A stretch of DNA of 64,000 bases, from assembly GCF_009649225.1 (NCBI RefSeq), contig NZ_WJPP01000003.1, positions 1-64,000 on the forward strand. The letters are read 5' to 3'. Position numbers and translations under genes: made by a program. The notes under the pieces are model-generated. The model was given only the letters and a program-made list of their open reading frames with translations. It made no database searches and had not been told where the DNA came from. This DNA is from Spiribacter salilacus. Its GTDB lineage: Bacteria > Pseudomonadota > Gammaproteobacteria > Nitrococcales > Nitrococcaceae. This document shows, in pieces, positions 1 through 8,418 of this stretch (its first letter is position 1; each line of letters opens with the position of its first letter).

Positions 1-14
1 GGGGGGGGGGGGGG
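1..14. other. Poly-G run at window edge
   Basis: The window opens with fourteen consecutive G residues, unlike anything else in it. A homopolymer of this kind exactly at a sequence end is typical of a contig-end artefact from two-colour sequencing chemistry. A genuine G tract cannot be excluded from sequence alone. Confidence 0.5.
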
Positions 15-19
15 TAAAG

Positions 20-47
20 TTGAATCGCACAACTTCGCTGCTAAAAT
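20..47 (+). promoter_or_regulatory. Candidate sigma70 promoter of the rhodopsin gene
   Basis: TTGAAT (20-25) and TAAAAT (42-47) are separated by 16 bases, giving reasonable -35 and -10 matches and a leader of about 75 bases. The leader holds two small hairpins: TGCCC/GGGCA around an A-rich loop near 54-72, and CACGC/GCGTG near 79-90. A near-perfect Shine-Dalgarno AGGAGGG (118-124) lies 6 bases before the ATG, which fits high expression. Confidence 0.45.
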
Positions 48-130
48 TCATGCGTGCCCCAAAAAAGGGCATTGACCCCACGCAAGCGTGAGCGTACTGT
101 TCGGAGTGATTTTAATCAGGAGGGTAGATC

Positions 131-892
131 ATGGATCTCGCCAGTTTAAGTTTAGGCCAGTACACCTTTGTACAGAACGCGTTTTCGTTCGGTTTAGCGG
201 TAATGGCCGCCGCTACTTTGTTTCTGTGGTTCTCTCGTAGCCACGTTGCTCCGGCCTATCGTATGGCCGTCACTATCTCAGGTTTGGTTACCGCCATTGC
301 GGCCTATCACTATCTGCAGATCATGCTTTCATGGGAGGCCGCCTTTTCGGTTGTCGGCAGCTCCATCGAAGTGACCGGATCACCATTCAACCAAGCATAT
401 CGCTATGTTGACTGGCTGCTGACTGTTCCACTGCTGCTCATCGAGCTGATTTTGGTAATGCGTTTAGCGCGTGACGAAACCATCTCTAAGAGTGTTTGGC
501 TTGGTGGTGCTGCAGCACTGATGATTATTCTGGGTTACCCAGGTGAAGTGGCAGAGGCTTCTGGCACTCGGTTCACCTTCTGGGTTCTGTCGATGATTCC
601 GTTCATCTACATCGTCTACCAGCTGGTGGTCGGCCTGAAAGGGTCAATCAGCAACCAGCCTGAGAACGTGCGTGGATTGATCAACGGAGCAGCAACTTTG
701 GTTGTTATCTCTTGGTTGTTCTACCCCATCGTGTTCTTGTTCCCGCTAATCGGGTTCACGGGCGGTGCGGCAATTACGGCGGTTGAGGTGGGTTACACCA
801 TCGCTGACATCGTTGCTAAGGCCGTCTTCGGCATCCTTATCCTCGCCATTGCAATTCGCAAGTCCGAGGCAGAGGGAAATACCCAGGCCTGA
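131..892 (+). CDS. Proteorhodopsin, green-type light-driven proton pump
   Basis: Seven-helix retinal protein of 253 residues, expected in the inner membrane to export protons in light. Visible key residues, with eBAC31A08 proteorhodopsin equivalents: H60 (H75), R91, proton acceptor D94 (D97), T98, proton donor E105 (E108), D226 and the retinal Schiff-base lysine K230 (K231). The D-T-E triad marks an outward proton pump rather than a sodium (NDQ) or chloride pump. L102 sits at the spectral tuning position (L105) and predicts green absorption. W151 aligns with the helix-E position that is Gly in carotenoid-binding xanthorhodopsin, so an antenna is not predicted. There is no obvious cleaved signal peptide. 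The start has an excellent Shine-Dalgarno. The retinal synthesis genes follow directly. Confidence 0.96.
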   Translation: MDLASLSLGQYTFVQNAFSFGLAVMAAATLFLWFSRSHVAPAYRMAVTISGLVTAIAAYHYLQIMLSWEAAFSVVGSSIEVTGSPFNQAYRYVDWLLTVPLLLIELILVMRLARDETISKSVWLGGAAALMIILGYPGEVAEASGTRFTFWVLSMIPFIYIVYQLVVGLKGSISNQPENVRGLINGAATLVVISWLFYPIVFLFPLIGFTGGAAITAVEVGYTIADIVAKAVFGILILAIAIRKSEAEGNTQA

Positions 893-907
893 TCGGAATT
901 CCGATCA
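890..907. repeat. 18-bp perfect palindrome over the rhodopsin stop codon
   Basis: TGATCGGAATTCCGATCA is a perfect inverted repeat beginning with the rhodopsin stop codon. With only a tiny loop possible in RNA, it could act as a 3' end stabiliser or as a protein-binding site. No function is shown. Confidence 0.5.
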
Positions 908-928
908 CCTGAGTAAGCTTATGTTGTT

Positions 929-962
929 AAGGCGTCTGGCGGGCATTATCGCCAGGCGCCTT
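929..962 (+). terminator. Hairpin between rhodopsin and crtE, possible attenuator
   Basis: A 13-bp stem, AAGGCGTCTGGCG with CGCCAGGCGCCTT and one G-U wobble, closes an 8-base loop (942-949). It is followed by TTGATAA rather than a U tract, so it is not a classic intrinsic terminator. Its position suggests partial termination or 3' end protection that would make rhodopsin mRNA more abundant than the carotenoid mRNA. Confidence 0.5.
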
Positions 963-989
963 GATAACCCAGCATTAGGGTGACCGACC

Positions 990-1883
990 ATGGCCAATGC
1001 TCCAGATCTCAGCCTTATTGCGGCAGCGATAATGCCCACCAGCAATGACTTGCTGGAAAAAGTCGACCACTTCATGGTCGATCTATTACTCGACCTAAAT
1101 AGCTCCCCCGCACAGGAAGCCGGTCTTTATCACCTACAAACGGGTGGGGGTCGCATGCGGGCCAAGTTGGCTTTAGCCAGCGCTTCTTTACGCCTTGATA
1201 CCAGCGATGCAGTTGCCGCCGCCAGTGCGTGCGAGTTTTTGCATAACGCTTCACTTATTCATGATGACATTAGCGATCGCGATCTTTTTCGCCGCGGTCA
1301 TCAAACCGTTTGGGCCAAATATGGGCCAGACGTTGCCCTGTGCACCGGCGATTTATTCTTAGCCGCTGCATTTAAAGCGGCTACGACGATTAAACACGCC
1401 GACGTTGCACGACAAATTACCCAGTCACTCGCTGAACACGCCGCGCGTGTCATTGGCGGGCAAAGCTTAGAGTTGGCAACGCCAACCCAAAGCCGCCACT
1501 GGCGAGTTCGTGATTATCTGGATGCAACTCAGCGTAAAACCGCTCCGCTTATCGAGCTGGCCATTGAGATTGGTGGTACTCCATGCCGCCCACTGGCCGA
1601 AGCGCTGGGCCTTGCCTATCAGATCTTAGATGATCTTGATGACCAACCCATCGGTAGCAGCGCCAATAAAATTGATCCTCCGCATGGGCTACATGCCATG
1701 TGGCATCATCGCTCGCGGGTTAAACCCACCGATGCGCAATGGGCTTATAACCGTTGCCTGCGGCATGTTAATGCCGCGTTATCTCGCGCTAACAAACTCA
1801 ATCAATCGATGCCAGAACCGCTGGCTACAGAGATTTCATACCTTAGCAATCAGCTTGCCCAAAAAGCGCGTCGCAGCGCATAA
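990..1883 (+). CDS. crtE: Geranylgeranyl diphosphate synthase (CrtE/IspA family)
   Basis: Trans-isoprenyl diphosphate synthase of 297 residues making the C20 precursor of carotenoids from isopentenyl diphosphate and an allylic primer. The first aspartate-rich motif DDISD is at residues 92-96, followed by the RRG arginine pair at 101-103. The second motif DDLDD is at 214-218. Both Mg-diphosphate binding sites are therefore intact, and the length is normal for the family. The ATG is preceded by AGGGTGA. It is the first gene of the crtE-I-B-Y-blh run and its stop overlaps the crtI start (TAATG), so translation is coupled. Product chain length cannot be proved from sequence; the neighbours argue for C20. 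Confidence 0.93.
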   Translation: MANAPDLSLIAAAIMPTSNDLLEKVDHFMVDLLLDLNSSPAQEAGLYHLQTGGGRMRAKLALASASLRLDTSDAVAAASACEFLHNASLIHDDISDRDLFRRGHQTVWAKYGPDVALCTGDLFLAAAFKAATTIKHADVARQITQSLAEHAARVIGGQSLELATPTQSRHWRVRDYLDATQRKTAPLIELAIEIGGTPCRPLAEALGLAYQILDDLDDQPIGSSANKIDPPHGLHAMWHHRSRVKPTDAQWAYNRCLRHVNAALSRANKLNQSMPEPLATEISYLSNQLAQKARRSA

Positions 1884-3367
1884 TGCGCAGTATGCAAACC
1901 GTGGTTATTGGTGGTGGCTTTGGCGGCATTGCGGCTGCTTTAAGGCTTAGAGCACGCGGGCATGACGTCACGATTATTGATCGGTGTCCTCGCCTTGGCG
2001 GTCGAGCGCAAGTCTTTGAGCGCGGCGGATATCGGCATGATGCCGGCCCAACCGTCATTACCGCACCATTTCTTTTTACTGAGCTATTCTCGTTGTTTGG
2101 GGAAACACTCAGCGATCACCTAACCCTGCAACCACTCGATCCTTGGTATCGCTTTCGGTTTGCCGATAACTCTCTATTCGATTACGGCCCAGGCATCGAG
2201 CGGATGGAAGCGGAAATTGCCCGCTTTAACCCGGATGATGTAGCCGGTTATCACAAACTTTTAGCAGAATCCAAAGCGCTGTTTGACATTGGGTTTAAAC
2301 AACTCGGTGACCAGCCGTTTCATAACGCGGGCTTTATGCTGCGGCAAATCCCGCATCTGTTGCGTCTGCGAATTAACCGCAGCGTGTGGACCATGGTTTC
2401 CAGTCATATTAAACACCCCTACCTGCGTCAGGCCCTATCGCTGCAGCCGCTGCTGGTCGGTGGCAATCCTTTCCATACCACCTGTATTTATGGGCTCATT
2501 CATTATTTAGAGCGCGAATGGGGGGTGCATTTTGCAATGGGTGGCACCGGTGCGCTGGTTGATGCCATGGCCGGTTTGCTCGAGCGACAGGGGGTTAAGG
2601 TAGAAAATGGCCGCAGCGTGGTCGCCATTGAGCAAGATCAAAAACAGATCAAGGGTATTACTTTAGATGACGGGCGCCGGCTAACGGCCGATACCTATGT
2701 GTCTAATATTGACCCCATGCACCTGTATGGCGAGCTCATGCAGCCCGCACCGCGCGTCGCAAAGCTCAAGCAAAAGCTCGCTAAAACTTCAATGGGCCTG
2801 TTTGTGCTGTACTTTGGCACAGATCGGCAGTATCCCTCGATTGCCCACCACACCATTTGGTTAGGCGAGCGCTATCGCGAGCTGCTTAAAGATATTTTTG
2901 ATCGCAAAATCCTAGCAGAAGATTTTTCTTTGTATTTACACCGCCCTACGGCAACCGACCAAAGCTTTGCGCCAGAAGGGCATGATAGCTTTTATGTTTT
3001 AGCGCCAGTGCCTAATTTACAGGCCGATATCAACTGGGCTGTTGAAGGGCCTAAGCTGCAAGAGCGCATTATTAAAGCCCTTGAAGAATCCATCATGCCA
3101 GATCTTAGTCAGCATGTGCGCTCGCCTTTCTTTATGACGCCTGAAGATTTTAGAGAAAACTATCAAAGCGTTGATGGCAGCGGATTTAGTATTGCGCCTT
3201 TATTCAGGCAATCGGCCTGGTTCCGGTTTCATAATCAAGCTGAGGGGTTGCGTAATCTGTATCTAGTTGGCGCGGGCACCCACCCCGGCGCCGGCCTACC
3301 GGGGGTACTCTCCAGCGCTAAAGTGCTTGATCGCCTACTGCCGGAGAGGTTTGGAGAAACGGGATGA
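1883..3367 (+). CDS. crtI: Phytoene desaturase (lycopene-forming)
   Basis: FAD-dependent CrtI-type desaturase of 494 residues that converts phytoene to lycopene in four steps. The N-terminus carries the dinucleotide-binding fold VVIGGGFGGIAAALRLRARG, then the GGRA segment. The C-terminus has the CrtI signature LVGAGTHPGAGLPGVLSSAK. The length matches bacterial CrtI. The start overlaps the crtE stop by one base and the stop overlaps the crtB start (ATGA). The number of desaturation steps is inferred from the cyclase downstream. Confidence 0.95.
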   Translation: MRSMQTVVIGGGFGGIAAALRLRARGHDVTIIDRCPRLGGRAQVFERGGYRHDAGPTVITAPFLFTELFSLFGETLSDHLTLQPLDPWYRFRFADNSLFDYGPGIERMEAEIARFNPDDVAGYHKLLAESKALFDIGFKQLGDQPFHNAGFMLRQIPHLLRLRINRSVWTMVSSHIKHPYLRQALSLQPLLVGGNPFHTTCIYGLIHYLEREWGVHFAMGGTGALVDAMAGLLERQGVKVENGRSVVAIEQDQKQIKGITLDDGRRLTADTYVSNIDPMHLYGELMQPAPRVAKLKQKLAKTSMGLFVLYFGTDRQYPSIAHHTIWLGERYRELLKDIFDRKILAEDFSLYLHRPTATDQSFAPEGHDSFYVLAPVPNLQADINWAVEGPKLQERIIKALEESIMPDLSQHVRSPFFMTPEDFRENYQSVDGSGFSIAPLFRQSAWFRFHNQAEGLRNLYLVGAGTHPGAGLPGVLSSAKVLDRLLPERFGETG

Positions 3368-4185
3368 CCCCGCGTGAGGTGCTGGCAAAGCATGGCAGCA
3401 GCTTCTACCTTGCCAGCCGGTTTTTACGCCCCCATGATGCGCGCGATATTGCCATCCTCTATGCGGCGTGCCGTCTGATTGATGACTTGGCTGACGAGCA
3501 ACAAGACCAAACTCAAACGCTTGAGGCCCTGCAGCACGGCCTTGAAGCAAACGACCCAAGTTGCCTGCCAATCGACGGGTTTGCAGAGATGGCCACGCGT
3601 CGAAATCTATCCCTAGCGCCATTAGCCACACTCGCCACCAGCGCAAGCCAAGAAAGCCGTTATGGCAAACAAATCGAAACGCAAGCTGAGTTACTCGAGT
3701 ACAGCTATGCAGTTGCCGGCACGGTGGGCGAGCTAATGTGCCCGCTACTCGGTGCCAACCCACAACGTGGAGCCGACGCGGCAATTGCACTGGGCATTGC
3801 CATGCAGCTCACCAACATTTCACGCGATGTTTTAGAAGATGCCCAGCAGGGCCGGCGCTACCTACCCGCAGAATGGGTGAATGACCTCTCTCCAGCAGAA
3901 ATTGCTAGTGCCAGCCCTACTCAGCGCGCAATTGTGAGCGCAGCCATTGAACGCCTCATCGCGCTTGCCGAAAACTACTATGCCGCTGCCGCGCCCGGCT
4001 TTGCGCTAATCCCATGGCGTAATCGCCAAGCCATTAAAGTGGCCACACAGCTTTATCGCGCTATTGGCCTTCAAGTGGCTAAAAACGGCTGCCGCTACTG
4101 GGATGGCCGTGTGTCTTTAAACACCAGGCAACGGGCGGGCGTTACCTGGCGAACACTCATTGGCACTGGCGATGCCCTCGTTTGA
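3364..4185 (+). CDS. crtB: Phytoene synthase
   Basis: Squalene/phytoene synthase family protein of 273 residues condensing two GGPP molecules head to head into phytoene. The first aspartate-rich motif, DDLAD, lies at residues 40-44 in the context YAACRLIDDLAD. The second motif reads NISRDVLEDAQQGRRYLP near residue 150-170, the canonical trans-IPPS head-to-head signature. It is slightly short for the family but complete. The start overlaps crtI by 4 bases, and the 3' end overlaps crtY by 14 bases if crtY starts at its ATG. Confidence 0.95.
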   Translation: MTPREVLAKHGSSFYLASRFLRPHDARDIAILYAACRLIDDLADEQQDQTQTLEALQHGLEANDPSCLPIDGFAEMATRRNLSLAPLATLATSASQESRYGKQIETQAELLEYSYAVAGTVGELMCPLLGANPQRGADAAIALGIAMQLTNISRDVLEDAQQGRRYLPAEWVNDLSPAEIASASPTQRAIVSAAIERLIALAENYYAAAAPGFALIPWRNRQAIKVATQLYRAIGLQVAKNGCRYWDGRVSLNTRQRAGVTWRTLIGTGDALV

Positions 4186-5293
4186 TCTGGCCTTTATCGG
4201 GTTTGGCGCAGCGGCCATGAGCCTAATTATGCGGCTTGAGCCGAGCTACAAAGGCCGCATTGCCATTATTGAGCCTCGTGAGCTACCCCAAAATGACCAA
4301 ACTTGGTGCGGATGGCCGCTTACACAGCACGCGTTTTCTGACCATGCCACGCGCCGCTGGCCGCGCTGGGCAGTTAGCCACCGCGGCAAAGAAGTGGTGC
4401 GTAACGGCCAGTATGCCTATGAAATGCTCAGTGCTAGCGGCGTTCAAACAATCAGTCTCCAGGCCGCACAGCGCCGAACTGACTGGCAGCTGTTTAAGGG
4501 CTCATCACTCAAAAGCGCCAGCTTTGGTAACAATCAATGGGCCCTAGAGCTAAACACTGGCGAGAAATTTCATGCCGATTACGTGCTCGATTCTCGGCCA
4601 CCGTCTATTCACATACAACGGCCGTGGTTGTGGCAGAGCTTTGTGGGTCGAGAAGTAATCGGCAAGTTTGATAGTGATCCCAACACCGTTCGTATCATGG
4701 ATTTCATCCCCAGCAGCAGCGCGCTGGTGACTTTTGTCTACGAGCTACCGCTGACAGCCAATCATCGCCTGGTTGAAATCACCCAATTCACGCCTACGCC
4801 GGCTAATACCGACACCCTCAACACGCTTTTAGATGAGCAGCTCAGCTTGCGCGGGTTATCCACCGCAACGATTCATCGTCAAGAGCAGGGGCACTTACCG
4901 ATGCAACCGATTGCCAGTTATCACCATCAACAGTGGCTTAAAATTGGCACTGCCGGTGGCAGCATGCGGCCCGCCACGGGGTATGCCTTTCATGCAATAC
5001 AGACATGGGCTGATCAATGTGCAGAAGGTATCCTGACAGGAAAAGGGCCAACTGCTCCGCAGCGCCGCCGATTAATGGACTGGCTTGATGGCGTGTTTCT
5101 TGAGTCTTTATGGCAAGCACCTGAACAAGCGCCAGATCGGTTTATGCGTTTATTTGAGCGCACAGCACCCGATTCGCTAATCCGGTTTTTAATGGGACAG
5201 CCCAAGGCGGAAGATCTACTATCAGTGATGTCGGCACTACCGGTTAGGCCCTTGCTTAAAGCCGCCCTGATACGAGGATTAAAAACCACATGA
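4172..5293 (+). CDS. crtY: Lycopene beta-cyclase (CrtY type)
   Basis: FAD-dependent lycopene cyclase of 373 residues making beta-carotene. Near the N-terminus LAFIGFGAAAMSLIMRL is a nucleotide-binding fold. DQTWCGWP and the late GTAGGSMRPATGYAFHAIQ are hallmark CrtY segments. I chose the ATG at 4172; a TTG at 4160 would add four residues and has no better Shine-Dalgarno. The gene overlaps crtB upstream and blh downstream (ATGA). It is the only cyclase in the cluster, so the end product is predicted to be beta-carotene, the substrate of the next enzyme. Confidence 0.93.
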   Translation: MPSFDLAFIGFGAAAMSLIMRLEPSYKGRIAIIEPRELPQNDQTWCGWPLTQHAFSDHATRRWPRWAVSHRGKEVVRNGQYAYEMLSASGVQTISLQAAQRRTDWQLFKGSSLKSASFGNNQWALELNTGEKFHADYVLDSRPPSIHIQRPWLWQSFVGREVIGKFDSDPNTVRIMDFIPSSSALVTFVYELPLTANHRLVEITQFTPTPANTDTLNTLLDEQLSLRGLSTATIHRQEQGHLPMQPIASYHHQQWLKIGTAGGSMRPATGYAFHAIQTWADQCAEGILTGKGPTAPQRRRLMDWLDGVFLESLWQAPEQAPDRFMRLFERTAPDSLIRFLMGQPKAEDLLSVMSALPVRPLLKAALIRGLKTT

Positions 5294-6165
5294 ACACGAG
5301 TGCTACCAGCACACGCCCGCCCGCTCAACATCTCTTCCTATTTGGTTTGGCGCTGGCCCTTGGCCTGGCTGCTGTGCCTGGCGAAGCAACGCTTTATCTG
5401 GCGTTAGCCATTGCAGTGGCCATTTTGGGCCTACCCCATGGCAGCTTCGATACCCTCGTTGCAAAAAAAGAGCTCTCGCTTCATAGCCTGCCCCGCCTTG
5501 CTGCCTTCATTGTGGCTTATCTATTCATCGGTGCATTGGTTGTATTGCTATGGGTACAGGCGCCCACCACGGCACTGGCGGCATTTCTTCTCTATTCAGC
5601 ACTGCATTTTGGAGATGACGTTGCCCCACGTCTTGGGCGCTTAGGTGGGCTTGGCTATGGATTATGGCTGCTTTCGCTACCTCTTGCCCTTCAGCCCGCC
5701 GCTGTTGAGCCGATCTTTAACGCTTTAGGCGCCATGCACACGGGTCCGTTATTAACGGCCGCACCATTTACCTTGGCAATCGGTGGTGCCCTTTTAACCC
5801 TTGGGTTATGGCGTGCGCCAAACCGAGCCCTATCTGACTGGCGTGACCCATTGTTGTTTATTGCAGCGGCTTGGGTGCTACACCCACTGGCCTATTTCAT
5901 TGCGTACTTTTGTTTTCTGCATAGCCCTCGGCATTTGCTGCTGGTTGCCAGAGACCTAGAGCTCACCACCTGGCGCGAACGGTTTAAAGCGCTTGCGCCT
6001 ACTACCCTTGCAACGTATGGGTTGGTGGCCGCCTGCGCGCCGCTTCTTTTATCGCTGCCCACCGACGATATCTTGCTTAGGCTGGTCTTCATCACCCTAG
6101 CCGCCCTCACCGTGCCGCACATGCTGCTGGAGATGCTGGCTAGCCCCCGTCGATCATTACCGTAA
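5290..6165 (+). CDS. blh: Beta-carotene 15,15'-dioxygenase, Brp/Blh family
   Basis: Polytopic membrane enzyme of 291 residues that cleaves beta-carotene into two retinals, supplying the rhodopsin chromophore. Conserved iron-ligand contexts are visible: LPHGSFD (H50, D54), SALHFGDD (H106), FLHSPRH (H211, H215) and VPHMLLE near the C-terminus. Several hydrophobic segments span most of the protein. It starts inside the crtY stop (ATGA) and is the last gene of the retinal pathway. Placement with rhodopsin and crtEIBY makes the assignment secure. Confidence 0.94.
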   Translation: MNTSATSTRPPAQHLFLFGLALALGLAAVPGEATLYLALAIAVAILGLPHGSFDTLVAKKELSLHSLPRLAAFIVAYLFIGALVVLLWVQAPTTALAAFLLYSALHFGDDVAPRLGRLGGLGYGLWLLSLPLALQPAAVEPIFNALGAMHTGPLLTAAPFTLAIGGALLTLGLWRAPNRALSDWRDPLLFIAAAWVLHPLAYFIAYFCFLHSPRHLLLVARDLELTTWRERFKALAPTTLATYGLVAACAPLLLSLPTDDILLRLVFITLAALTVPHMLLEMLASPRRSLP

Positions 6166-6208
6166 TTATGTGATTTCGATCTAGCTACCAACCCGCCAAA
6201 CTGTTGGC

Positions 6209-8416
6209 ATGAACTATTTCTTAGGTAAAAGCACGCAAGCCGCCATTATCGGGTTTTTATGGCTTGTTGCGCCAATTGCTGCGCAGTCCGCCGGCGAAGA
6301 TGCCGTACTTACCGAAAACGGGTTAAGTGTTGATGGTGGAGCTCTTACTCCAACCGATGCCAACTTCGACATCACTCAAACCACAGATGACGATACCTTA
6401 ACAATCACCGACGGCGTGGCGGGTGATGTTAACCAAGGCGATGGCATCGACGACTTTCAAATGACGGGAGGCGAAATTCAAAGCCTTGACCAAGGCGGCA
6501 GTTTTGACACCTTCACGATGACCGGCGGACGTATTGTTGGCACCTTTAACGCGGGTGATGAGGGAACTTTGAGCGGCGGACGGATTGGCACGGTGGCACT
6601 ACGTGCTGGCGATAACCTTTTCACCATGACCGATGGCACGATTGATAACAACCTATCTGCCGGTTTTGGCGACGACACCATCACCATTACCGGCGGCACT
6701 ATCGGCGGCTTTGTCAGCTTAAGCAGTGGTGAAGATGTACTGCGCATTTCCGGTGGCACGATTGGCGGCGAGGTTCGTGGCGGCCAAGACAATGACATCC
6801 TTATTTTTGAAAATCATCGGGTGCAGCGAATAAGTCGCTTCTTAGAATGGGAGCGTATCGAACTGCGTCGCGGGTCGCGGCTGGAATTAGACGGTAACCT
6901 GACCCTAGGTGATTCTGGCACCCGCGGTGGCACGCTAGAGATTGATGCCACCAGCCAAGTGGTCGCCATGCCGGGCACCGCCAGCTCACGAATACAATCG
7001 GTTAGCGGCAGTCGGGCTAACGTGATTAACCGCGGGCGGATTGATTTAACCGGCAGCGGCCCGGGAAACACCCTGACCATTACCGGCAATTACACCGGTA
7101 TCAACGGCAGCTTAGTCATCAATACCGTTTTGGGCGGAGATGATTCGGCAACTGATCGTTTGGTTGTAGAAAACGGCCAGATTGGCGGCACCACCACCTT
7201 GATCGTAAATAACCAAGGCGGTACTGGTGGAGCCACGCAAGGGGATGGCATTTTAGTGGTTGAGGCTGCCGGCAGTGCCACTAGCCAAGCAGGGGCTTTT
7301 CAGCTCAGCGAAGTGCTGGAAGTGGGCGCCTACGAGTACCGCCTATACAAAGGCGGCGCCACAGCGGGCAGTGAGGAAAGTTGGTATTTGCGCACCTCGC
7401 GCCTAGAGCTTGTGCAAGAAGAAACTGTGGATGACACCGGCGCCGTGCTAACACCTGCCGTTTTTGAGGCCGTGCCGATCTTAAGGGCAAGCGTGCCATT
7501 GAAGGCAAAAATCCCCGCTGTATCACGGGACTTAGTCAAAATTACCTATGGCACTTTCCATGACCGCCGCGGCGGACTTGGCGAGCTCGGGCAAAGCGAC
7601 CAGCACCAAGTTTGGGCGCGTCTGCGCACGAAAGACTGGGACCGAAGCTGGTCAGGCACCGGCCAGCCAGCCTTTGATGGCACGATTTACGCCGCCAACA
7701 TCGGTCGTGATTGGTCAGTCACCCACAATTCTGATGGCGGCAATCATCGCTGGGGCACTTTGCTTGGCCTCGGGCACGTTGAAGGTGATGCTTCAGGATT
7801 AATTGGCGGCATTGCCAATCAACCGGCTGGCAGCTTAGATATGAACCTCGGCTCAGTAGGTGTCTATACAACCTACGTTACCGCCAACAATACCTATTGG
7901 GATTTTCTGCTTGGTGCCCAATGGCTGGAGGGAACGGCTCAAACGGTAGAGGGAGAGACCACCAAACCCCAGGGCATTGGGTGGGTTGCTTCGGCAGAAG
8001 TCGGCCACTACATCGAGCTTACCGAACACTGGGCCATTACGCCTAACCTACAGCTCATGGGGGCTGGCATCGATTGGGAATCACTCAATGATGGGCTGGC
8101 GGAGATCAATTATTCCTACTCAACCGCCGGTATTGCCCGCGGTGGCGCCCAGCTTGCCAGAGAAAAAGGGGCCTTGCGCCCATTTTTGCGCTTTAACGTC
8201 TGGCGAAGCCTTTCTGGTGAAGATGTAGTGCGTTATGACGAGCGTGACAGCATCACAACCGAACATGGCGGCGATCGGCATGAATTCGGCGCCGGCCTGC
8301 AGTGGGCGGTAAGCGACCGGCTGCGTGTGGTTGGCGCTGTCGACTACATTGAGTCAGACGACGCCTCAAGCAGCGATTCAATTGCCGGAAACATTCAGAT
8401 TCATTTTGATCTTTAG
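6209..8416 (+). CDS. Autotransporter with beta-helix passenger and outer-membrane barrel
   Basis: Predicted secreted or surface protein of 735 residues. Residues 1-27 form a Sec signal peptide (hydrophobic core, cleavage near AQSA). Residues about 70-200 hold degenerate repeats of roughly 20 residues built on TMTGG or GGTIGG turns with Asp/Gly-rich spacers, typical of a right-handed beta-helix passenger. The last 270 or so residues show alternating hydrophobic strands ending NIQIHFDL, as in autotransporter barrels, although the terminal residue is Leu rather than Phe. It follows blh by 43 bases on the same strand with no evident terminator, so read-through from the rhodopsin cluster is possible. 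Its ligand is unknown. Its stop nearly abuts the convergent gene. Confidence 0.85.
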   Translation: MNYFLGKSTQAAIIGFLWLVAPIAAQSAGEDAVLTENGLSVDGGALTPTDANFDITQTTDDDTLTITDGVAGDVNQGDGIDDFQMTGGEIQSLDQGGSFDTFTMTGGRIVGTFNAGDEGTLSGGRIGTVALRAGDNLFTMTDGTIDNNLSAGFGDDTITITGGTIGGFVSLSSGEDVLRISGGTIGGEVRGGQDNDILIFENHRVQRISRFLEWERIELRRGSRLELDGNLTLGDSGTRGGTLEIDATSQVVAMPGTASSRIQSVSGSRANVINRGRIDLTGSGPGNTLTITGNYTGINGSLVINTVLGGDDSATDRLVVENGQIGGTTTLIVNNQGGTGGATQGDGILVVEAAGSATSQAGAFQLSEVLEVGAYEYRLYKGGATAGSEESWYLRTSRLELVQEETVDDTGAVLTPAVFEAVPILRASVPLKAKIPAVSRDLVKITYGTFHDRRGGLGELGQSDQHQVWARLRTKDWDRSWSGTGQPAFDGTIYAANIGRDWSVTHNSDGGNHRWGTLLGLGHVEGDASGLIGGIANQPAGSLDMNLGSVGVYTTYVTANNTYWDFLLGAQWLEGTAQTVEGETTKPQGIGWVASAEVGHYIELTEHWAITPNLQLMGAGIDWESLNDGLAEINYSYSTAGIARGGAQLAREKGALRPFLRFNVWRSLSGEDVVRYDERDSITTEHGGDRHEFGAGLQWAVSDRLRVVGAVDYIESDDASSSDSIAGNIQIHFDL

Positions 8417-8418
8417 GC

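Noticed and set aside
131-892. Xanthorhodopsin with carotenoid antenna
   Set aside because: Trp occupies the position that must be Gly for the antenna fenestration, and no ketolase or hydroxylase gene is present.
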